64,000 nucleotides of DNA from assembly GCF_016592555.1 (NCBI RefSeq), contig NZ_AP014546.1, positions 186,001 to 250,000 of the forward strand, written 5' to 3'. The notes below the pieces were generated by a model. It made no database searches. It was not told where the DNA came from and worked only from the letters and a program-made list of their open reading frames with translations. This DNA is from Neptunomonas japonica JAMM 1380 (GTDB taxonomy: Bacteria > Pseudomonadota > Gammaproteobacteria > Pseudomonadales > Balneatricaceae). The position numbers were made by a program, and so were the translations under genes. Below, in pieces: positions 57,943 to 64,000 of the stretch. Each line of letters opens with the position of its first letter. The first letter of the stretch is position 1.

Positions 57943-58641
57943 ATGGGTGTAAGTCATATTTTGTTAGTTGATGATGACCAAGAGTTAACGGAGTTACTGT
58001 CGGATTACCTCACAGCAGAAGGTGTGAAGGTAAGTGTGTCCAATAGTGCCATGAATGCATTGGAGCGCTTACAAGCAGGAGAAACCTTCGATCTTGCTGT
58101 TTTTGATATTATGATGCCTGAAATGTCTGGATTAGAGCTTTTGCAGCAATTGAGGCCAGGCTTTCAGCTTCCCGTTATTATGCTCACAGGACGCGGTGGG
58201 GATATAGACCGTATTCTGGGGTTGGAGATGGGCGCTGATGATTATTTGTCTAAACCCTGCAATCCAAGAGAGCTGTTGGCGCGTATCCGTGCTGTTTTAC
58301 GCCGAGCGAAACAAGTTGAGCCGAGTGTTACGAGTATACTTAAACATGGAACGATTGAGCTAGACCCTTCTAAACGAGAAGTATTGATCGGTGCGCATGT
58401 AGTCGACCTGACAAGCGCTGAATTTAATGTGTTGTATCAGTTTATGCTGCGACCGGGTGAAATACTAAGTAAATCAGAACTCACAGAGAAAGTCTTGCAT
58501 CGGCCACTCACCGCGTATGATAGAGCTATCGATGTGCATGTGAGTCGTGTCAGGCAAAAGATAGCATCTTGTAATGCTCCGCAAGAGCTAATTAAAACGG
58601 TCAGAGGTGAAGGTTATCTCTTTGTGAGAGATAGTGCATGA
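57943..58641 (+). CDS. cpxR: CpxR-like response regulator (OmpR/PhoB family)
   Basis: 232 residues. Receiver with DDD acid cluster (LLVDDDQEL), phospho-Asp in LAVFDIMMPEMSG, Lys in DDYLSKPCNPRELLARIRAVLRR; then winged-helix DNA-binding domain (TSAEFNVLYQFMLRPGEILSKSELTEKVL, RAIDVHVSRVRQKI). Overlaps the kinase gene by four bases (ATGA). CpxR assigned from the adjacent cpxP-like gene and CpxR box. Confidence 0.88.
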   Translation: MGVSHILLVDDDQELTELLSDYLTAEGVKVSVSNSAMNALERLQAGETFDLAVFDIMMPEMSGLELLQQLRPGFQLPVIMLTGRGGDIDRILGLEMGADDYLSKPCNPRELLARIRAVLRRAKQVEPSVTSILKHGTIELDPSKREVLIGAHVVDLTSAEFNVLYQFMLRPGEILSKSELTEKVLHRPLTAYDRAIDVHVSRVRQKIASCNAPQELIKTVRGEGYLFVRDSA

Positions 58642-59960
58642 AGTTCTTTAAGCGTTTATTTTGGAAAATATTCCTATCTTTTTGGCTGGCTAGCTTAAGT
58701 GTTATTTTGGTCACTGTCTTGGTAGTAGGAGAGATAACAGAACGAGATAAGCTTGCAGAAGTATTTGAATACAGGGCGCGAGCGCAAGCTGAAAAAATTA
58801 TTAAACGTTTTGAAACTGACGCTTCGTTTATGCCCAGAGAATCGAAGCGTAATCATGATAGAGAAGAATCGGATCACCATCAATTTAATAAACCTCCTAG
58901 GTTTCTTCCCCTGCAAATAAGAACCGCGCAAGGAACGTTAGTTTTTGGAAAAAAACAATTTAATACACTGGATACTCCTTTATCGTTTGAGCTGATCTCT
59001 TCCTCTGGAAAAACATACATCATTAAAGCTACGTTAGATCCTATTAGTAGTCACTTTTCGCGATTACAGGCATTTCTTTTTTCTATTCAGGCTGTGTTAG
59101 TGCTCATTGCTTCGGCATTAGCTAGTTTGTTATTGACGGTTATTGTTGTTAGGCCTGTTAATAAGCTGCGAGTGTATGTGGAGCAATTATACGGGGGGCA
59201 ACTTAGTGTACGTGTAGAGCCTACGCTGTTAAAGCGAGGTGATGAAATTGGCGCATTGGCGCGAGAGTTTAACCAAATGGCATCGTATGTAGAGCATACT
59301 CTTCAAGGTCAGCAGCGATTATTACAAGATGTATCGCATGAGTTACGTGCCCCATTAGCGCGCCTTCAAGCAGCCGTAGGGCTGGCAGAACAGCAGCTAG
59401 GGCGTGACAGTAAAATTACCCAGCGGATGAACCTTGAATGTGAGCGTTTGAGTAAACTTATCGATGAAGTTCTGTCGCTTGCTCGGCTAGATAGCTTGGA
59501 AGCTCAAGAGAGTGGTTTTGATGTTGCTCAAGTATTACAGCAAGAGTTAGATGACTTTACGTTCTCGCAGGCAGGTAGATGTATTACGGTGCAAAATGAC
59601 TTACCTGCTTTCGCCTTATGTAAAGGTAATCCTGAGTTGTTTAGACGCGCGCTTAGCAATGTTTTGGGTAATATTTTGAAGCATACAGAGGTGAATAGCG
59701 CTGTTGATGTGTCACTAGTGTTGGCAGGGAATAAATATATTCAAGTGTGTGTATGTGATTATGGAGAAGGTGTTAGCGAGTCCGCATTAGAGTCACTGTT
59801 TGAGCCATTCTTTCGTCATAATGGTAATGCAAAAGGCTTTGGCCTAGGGTTAAGTATTGCTAAACGTGCTGTTGAGCGTTTGCAGGGGCGCATCTGGGCA
59901 GCTAATGGTTCTGACCATGGTTTATGCGTCACGATTGAGTTGCCGTTATCTACTCGTTAA
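58638..59960 (+). CDS. cpxA: CpxA-like sensor histidine kinase
   Basis: 440 residues: TM1 about 13-31, short periplasmic loop with a His/Asp-rich patch (HDREESDHHQF) that could bind metal, TM2 about 150-175, HAMP, dimerisation helix with phospho-His in LLQDVSHELRAPLARL, and ATPase motifs N (RRALSNVLGNILKH), G1 (DYGEGVSE), F and G2 (GFGLGLSIAKRAVE). Short periplasmic domain is CpxA-like. Coupled to the response regulator by overlap. Confidence 0.88.
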   Translation: MKFFKRLFWKIFLSFWLASLSVILVTVLVVGEITERDKLAEVFEYRARAQAEKIIKRFETDASFMPRESKRNHDREESDHHQFNKPPRFLPLQIRTAQGTLVFGKKQFNTLDTPLSFELISSSGKTYIIKATLDPISSHFSRLQAFLFSIQAVLVLIASALASLLLTVIVVRPVNKLRVYVEQLYGGQLSVRVEPTLLKRGDEIGALAREFNQMASYVEHTLQGQQRLLQDVSHELRAPLARLQAAVGLAEQQLGRDSKITQRMNLECERLSKLIDEVLSLARLDSLEAQESGFDVAQVLQQELDDFTFSQAGRCITVQNDLPAFALCKGNPELFRRALSNVLGNILKHTEVNSAVDVSLVLAGNKYIQVCVCDYGEGVSESALESLFEPFFRHNGNAKGFGLGLSIAKRAVERLQGRIWAANGSDHGLCVTIELPLSTR

Positions 59961-59976
59961 TACTACAGGGCGGTTG

Positions 59977-62094
59977 TTATTGTAAGTGCTTCTGATCAGA
60001 GTACAAAACTTGTTTGTCCGTGAATAGGCCTGTGTTTTCATCAAGGGTATAGAGTAGCTCATCAATCGTTAAAGGTGCGCTGTAGAAGTTCCCTTGGCCT
60101 GAAAAGCAGTGATGGCTTAATAAAAATTGTTGCTGTTCTTGAGATACGATACCTTCAGCATGTGATGTGATACCTAGCTTTTTTGCCATCATAATGGCAG
60201 TCGACGTGATCACGGCACTGTCGTGATCGTTAGGTAGTTTTTGAATAAAACTCAGATCTACTTTTAAGTAATCAATAGGCATTTTCTGCAGAAGCTCTAA
60301 TGACACAAAACCTGTCCCAAAGTCATCTAAAGCTAATCCAATCCCCATGCCTTTAATCTGCTTCATCGCATCGATTAATTGCGAAGTGTTGTGCAATGGC
60401 AAGCTACCACTAATATCTAGTGTTAGCTTTTCAGCTAAAAAAGGCATCTCTTGTAATAGATCATGTAGTGTTGTTATTAAAGAGAAGCGTTCTAGCTGGT
60501 GGTGAGATATGTTGATTGAAAGTGAAAGGTAGGGGTATCCCGCTAGATGCAACTGTGTCATTAACATGGCAGACTTTCTAAGCACCCATTTCCCTAAGGC
60601 TATAATGAGTCCTGTGTCTTCTGCGCGTTTTATAAATTCAGTACTGGGGATATCGCCTTCAATGGGGTGGTGCCACCGTGTCAGTGCTTCTAATCCTGTT
60701 ACTTTCCCTGTGCGCAAATCTATTAAGGGTTGAAAAACCAGTGATAGCTCTTCATGTTCAATGGCGTGACGAAGGTCCAATTCAAGAGATAAGGCTCTTT
60801 TGGATTCAAAATCCATATGTGGTTTAAAAAAGGAAAATGTATTGCGGCCAATGCGTTTCGCTTCGTACATGGCTAAATCTGCATTTCTTAAGAGGTCGCT
60901 AGCTTCATCACCATCAGTATGTATAAGCGTAATCCCAAGACTGACAGTAATGGTGATTTCGTGCGGGCCAACTTGAAGCGGTTGAGCAAGTAGCTCAATG
61001 ACTTCTGCAGCTAAATGTTCCAGTGTGCTTGGATTTCGGACCTGAGTAACCAACAGGGTGAACTCGTCACCACCAAGACGAAATGCCGTGTAGTGTTCAC
61101 TACTACAAAAGCGTAATCGGTTTGCAACAGCAATGAGTAGCTGGTCACCAGCATCATGCCCTAATGTATCGTTAACTTGTTTGAAGTGATCTAGATCGAG
61201 TAAAAATAAAGCGCTGCTTAGCGCCTCAGGAATCGCGATAAGGCGATTGAGTTCGTCTCTAAACTTACGCCGATTTCCTAATGTTGTCAGTGGGTCAAAA
61301 AAGGCTAGCTGTTCCATCTGGCCTTCATGTTCTTTAATTTGGGATATGTCATCGCTCACTGAGACAATACTTATTAGTGTGCCGCTTTTGTCGACAATGG
61401 GGGCGATGGATTGATAAGCCCAATAGCATGAACCATCTTTTTTTCGGTTGATTAAGGCGCCACGCCAAGATTTGTTAGCAAGAATACAACCCCACAAATT
61501 GTTATACGTCTCAGCGGGAGTTTGTCCAGAGCGTAGTATGGCTGGCGTGTTGCCTAGTAGCTCGTCCAGCGGATAACCGGTTATATCGGTCAATCGTGCG
61601 TTGGCATATTCAATAGAGCCGTTAGCGTCAGTGATCATCACTGCACTTCCGCTATTTTCAACAGCATAAGAGAGCTTTTTGACCTCAAGTAATTGGTCAA
61701 TATTATCGCTCACTTCTGAAACAATAATGATCGCAGCAATGGTTGTATTGGCATCGTCTTTTATTGCGGATACTGAGACAGATGCTGTAAAGAATTTGTT
61801 ATCTTTTTTTAGTAAATTTCGTTTTAGTTTGTAGTTGTCAATCTGACCATCAAACAGAGCGGCTAAGCGTGTGAGTGTAAACTTGTGTAGTTTCTTTTCG
61901 CATAACAATAAAAATGATTCTCCTGAAAGGTGGTGAGAGTCATAGCCTAGAGTGTCAGCGAATGTGTGGTTAACCAGTAAAAAGCCCGCATTTCTTTGGA
62001 TGCAGGCAACAGCAATCTTTGCATCTCTAAAAGGCTTGAAGATGTTGTTGATCAAGCGTATGTGATCAGGAGAAGTGTCGTTGCCTTTGATCAT
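59977..62094 (-). CDS. PAS-PAS-GGDEF-EAL protein with degenerate EAL motif
   Basis: 705 residues, no membrane segment seen: PAS about 20-130, PAS/PAC about 140-265 (ENSGSAVMITDANGSIEYANARLTDITGY), GGDEF about 268-430 (intact FRLGGDEFTLL, no RxxD inhibitory site), EAL about 445-690. EAL, NIS, DDFGTG, Lys and AEG residues are present, but the segment normally LEITES reads LDISGS, so the metal-coordinating Glu is Asp and the next Glu is Gly. May act mainly as a cyclase, or have weakened phosphodiesterase activity. Confidence 0.9.
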   Translation of the reverse strand: MIKGNDTSPDHIRLINNIFKPFRDAKIAVACIQRNAGFLLVNHTFADTLGYDSHHLSGESFLLLCEKKLHKFTLTRLAALFDGQIDNYKLKRNLLKKDNKFFTASVSVSAIKDDANTTIAAIIIVSEVSDNIDQLLEVKKLSYAVENSGSAVMITDANGSIEYANARLTDITGYPLDELLGNTPAILRSGQTPAETYNNLWGCILANKSWRGALINRKKDGSCYWAYQSIAPIVDKSGTLISIVSVSDDISQIKEHEGQMEQLAFFDPLTTLGNRRKFRDELNRLIAIPEALSSALFLLDLDHFKQVNDTLGHDAGDQLLIAVANRLRFCSSEHYTAFRLGGDEFTLLVTQVRNPSTLEHLAAEVIELLAQPLQVGPHEITITVSLGITLIHTDGDEASDLLRNADLAMYEAKRIGRNTFSFFKPHMDFESKRALSLELDLRHAIEHEELSLVFQPLIDLRTGKVTGLEALTRWHHPIEGDIPSTEFIKRAEDTGLIIALGKWVLRKSAMLMTQLHLAGYPYLSLSINISHHQLERFSLITTLHDLLQEMPFLAEKLTLDISGSLPLHNTSQLIDAMKQIKGMGIGLALDDFGTGFVSLELLQKMPIDYLKVDLSFIQKLPNDHDSAVITSTAIMMAKKLGITSHAEGIVSQEQQQFLLSHHCFSGQGNFYSAPLTIDELLYTLDENTGLFTDKQVLYSDQKHLQ

Positions 62095-62218
62095 AGGAAA
62101 TACATGGGGTAGAGTATCCGAGCGCGTAAAAGAGATAGTATAGGGTTAACTCTTATTGATACGCTGATTCATGTCAATGAAAGTGTCTCTATTCCCCTAC
62201 TTTTCTGAGGGCATTAAA

Positions 62219-62240
62219 AAAGCACCTAATAAGGTGCTTT
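62219..62240 (-). terminator. Terminator after glnK
   Basis: AAAGCACCT pairs with AGGTGCTTT around a 4-base loop; the minus strand continues into a T-run. Confidence 0.8.
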
Positions 62241-62260
62241 AATATTTTACGCAAAAGATC

Positions 62261-62611
<351 letters not shown>

Positions 62612-62713
62612 TTAGTGTCGATTATCGTTACCGACTGTCGAGCATACTTAAATAAGCTGGCGCCAGTATACCCACATTTATTAAGTTACGCATTGTCTGG
62701 CTGTAAAACAGAA

Positions 62714-62735
62714 AGGGTGCCGAAGCACCCTTTTT
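62714..62735 (-). terminator. Terminator between amtB and glnK
   Basis: GGGTGC pairs with GCACCC around a 4-base loop, with T-rich flanks on the plus strand and TTTCTG on the minus strand. It separates the amtB message from glnK. Confidence 0.7.
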
Positions 62736-62761
62736 AGCGAAGTTTTATGGGTGTTACTCTG

Positions 62762-64000
62762 CTATTTACCTGCTGACTTGAACTCAGGATAAGCTTCCAT
62801 ACCACATTCAGCGATATCCGCGCCCTCGTACTCTTCCTCTTCGCTAATGCGAATGCCCATAGCAGCTTTCAGGATAGACCAGACAACCAAACTAGCGATA
62901 AACACCCAAGCAAAGATAGATATAATGCCAAGTAGTTGTGCTCCAAAGGTTGCATCTGCATTGTTCAAAGGTACGGCTAGCAGTCCCCAGATGCCCACAA
63001 CACCGTGTACAGAGATTGCACCGACAGGGTCATCAATGCGCATTTTATCGAGCGTTAATATTGAAAAGACGACGATGACCCCGCCGACAGCGCCGATTAC
63101 CGTAGAGCTCAGTGCAGTAGGGGATAAGGGATCAGCAGTAATAGCGACTAGTCCAGCAAGTGCACCATTGAGTGCCATAGTTAAATCAGCTTTTTTGAAT
63201 AACAAGCGGGCAACAATAAGAGCCGCAATACAGCCACCGGCTGCTGCCGCATTGGTGTTAATAAACACTTGAGCAACGGCGTTAGCGTCTTCAACATTTG
63301 ATAATTTTAGCTGTGATCCACCGTTAAAACCAAACCAGCCCATCCAAAGGATAAATGTACCTAGTGTTGCCAGCGGTAGGTTTGCACCAGGGATCGCATT
63401 AATAGACCCATTTTTACCGTATTTCCCTTTACGAGCACCAAGCATGAGCACTCCAGCTAGTGCAGCAGAAGCACCTGCCATGTGGACAATACCTGAACCT
63501 GCAAAGTCAGAGAAACCCGCTTCACTGAGGAAACCGCCACCCCATGTCCAGTAACCTTCAACTGGATAGATGAAGCCTGTCATGACGACTGCAAAAGCTA
63601 AAAATGCCCAAAGTTTCATACGTTCAGCGACGGCACCGGAGACAATAGACATTGCCGTTGCTACAAACACGACTTGGAAAAAGAAGTCTGAACGTGAAGA
63701 GTAATAGGGAGCATCGTCACCGCCAGCAAGAACTGCATCAACGCCGTTCTCGTCACCAATCAAAGCGCCAATGTTTGGCAATATACCGCCAGCATCTGAG
63801 CTATACATGATGAAGTAACCACAGAGTAAGTACATGGTGCAGGCAATAGCGTACAGCGAAATGTTCTTGGTCAAAATTTCAGTGGTATTTTTTGCGCGCA
63901 CTAAGCCTGCTTCTAACATGGCGAAGCCAGCCGCCATCCACATAACTAAAGCACCACATATTAAGAAGTAGAAAGTATCTACTGCATATTTTAGCTGGGC
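62762..64000 (-). CDS. amtB: Ammonium transporter AmtB (5' end outside window)
   Basis: The frame is open from 62762 to the window edge (about 412 codons); an internal ATG at 63943 is not the start, because TFYFLICGALVMWMAAGFAMLEAGLVRAKN upstream is AmtB sequence. About 11 helices; pore His motifs in GIVHMAGASAALAG and SVHGVVGIWG, and GWFGFNGGSQL. A carboxy-terminal cytoplasmic tail (EEEEYEGADIAE) fits PII contact. amtB precedes glnK here, in opposite order to the usual glnK-amtB. Confidence 0.95.
   Translation of the reverse strand, partial: AQLKYAVDTFYFLICGALVMWMAAGFAMLEAGLVRAKNTTEILTKNISLYAIACTMYLLCGYFIMYSSDAGGILPNIGALIGDENGVDAVLAGGDDAPYYSSRSDFFFQVVFVATAMSIVSGAVAERMKLWAFLAFAVVMTGFIYPVEGYWTWGGGFLSEAGFSDFAGSGIVHMAGASAALAGVLMLGARKGKYGKNGSINAIPGANLPLATLGTFILWMGWFGFNGGSQLKLSNVEDANAVAQVFINTNAAAAGGCIAALIVARLLFKKADLTMALNGALAGLVAITADPLSPTALSSTVIGAVGGVIVVFSILTLDKMRIDDPVGAISVHGVVGIWGLLAVPLNNADATFGAQLLGIISIFAWVFIASLVVWSILKAAMGIRISEEEEYEGADIAECGMEAYPEFKSAGK

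Overview
The window reads as chromosomal DNA of a free-living, probably marine, gammaproteobacterium of the Oceanospirillales/Pseudomonas side of the class (Neptuniibacter-, Amphritea- or Neptunomonas-like). This placement rests on recalled gene content and gene order (hemB-ppk, rsmD..ftsEX-rpoH..thiSG-trmB, oxyR-recG, coaD-yfhL, Mg-type HemB), not on a database search. Genes are dense with short spacers. No rRNA, tRNA, CRISPR array, prophage or intact insertion sequence was seen.

Layout. 1-8.1 kb: 3'-truncated asmA; hisB-hisH-hisF (hisA absent); an RND efflux adaptor/pump pair. 8.2-17.3 kb, mostly minus strand: EAL phosphodiesterase, indolepyruvate oxidoreductase iorAB, a Slam-type surface lipoprotein (plus strand), a PQ-loop membrane protein, a 7TMR-DISM diguanylate cyclase, and elbB with an apparent one-base defect at its start. 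17.3-26.1 kb, plus strand: biotin ECF transporter bioMNY behind a probable BirA operator, hemB, ppk1, and a basic amino acid ABC importer. 26.2-36.8 kb is accessory: SDR with divergent LysR; a decayed gene followed by an integron attC-like site; small proteins (cupin, DUF2007/zinc ribbon, L7/L12-like with a membrane anchor, YtoQ); EamA exporter; Sel1 protein; and a LysR-controlled AhpD-like plus flavin/2Fe-2S reductase pair. 36.9-46.3 kb: epimerase-like protein, oxyR-recG, DUF501, RIO kinase, rluF, yfhL, coaD, M48 lipoprotein, TetR. 46.4-53.3 kb: a block resembling the Pseudomonas rsmD-ftsEX-rpoH-thiSG-trmB region but without ftsY. 53.6-64 kb: chemoreceptor, SLC23-type transporter, a Cpx-like stress module with a consensus CpxR box, a GGDEF/EAL protein, PII and amtB (5' end outside the window).

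The genes combine core metabolism (His, biotin uptake, haem, thiazole, CoA, polyphosphate, nitrogen), envelope maintenance (AsmA, Cpx, M48, FtsEX, RpoH), redox and efflux functions, and c-di-GMP/chemotaxis signalling (three c-di-GMP enzymes, one chemoreceptor). The points most worth a second look are the attC-linked decayed cassette, the elbB start defect, a duplicated palindrome upstream of the transporter that recurs upstream of the chemoreceptor, the missing hisA and ftsY, and the orphan Slam-type lipoprotein.
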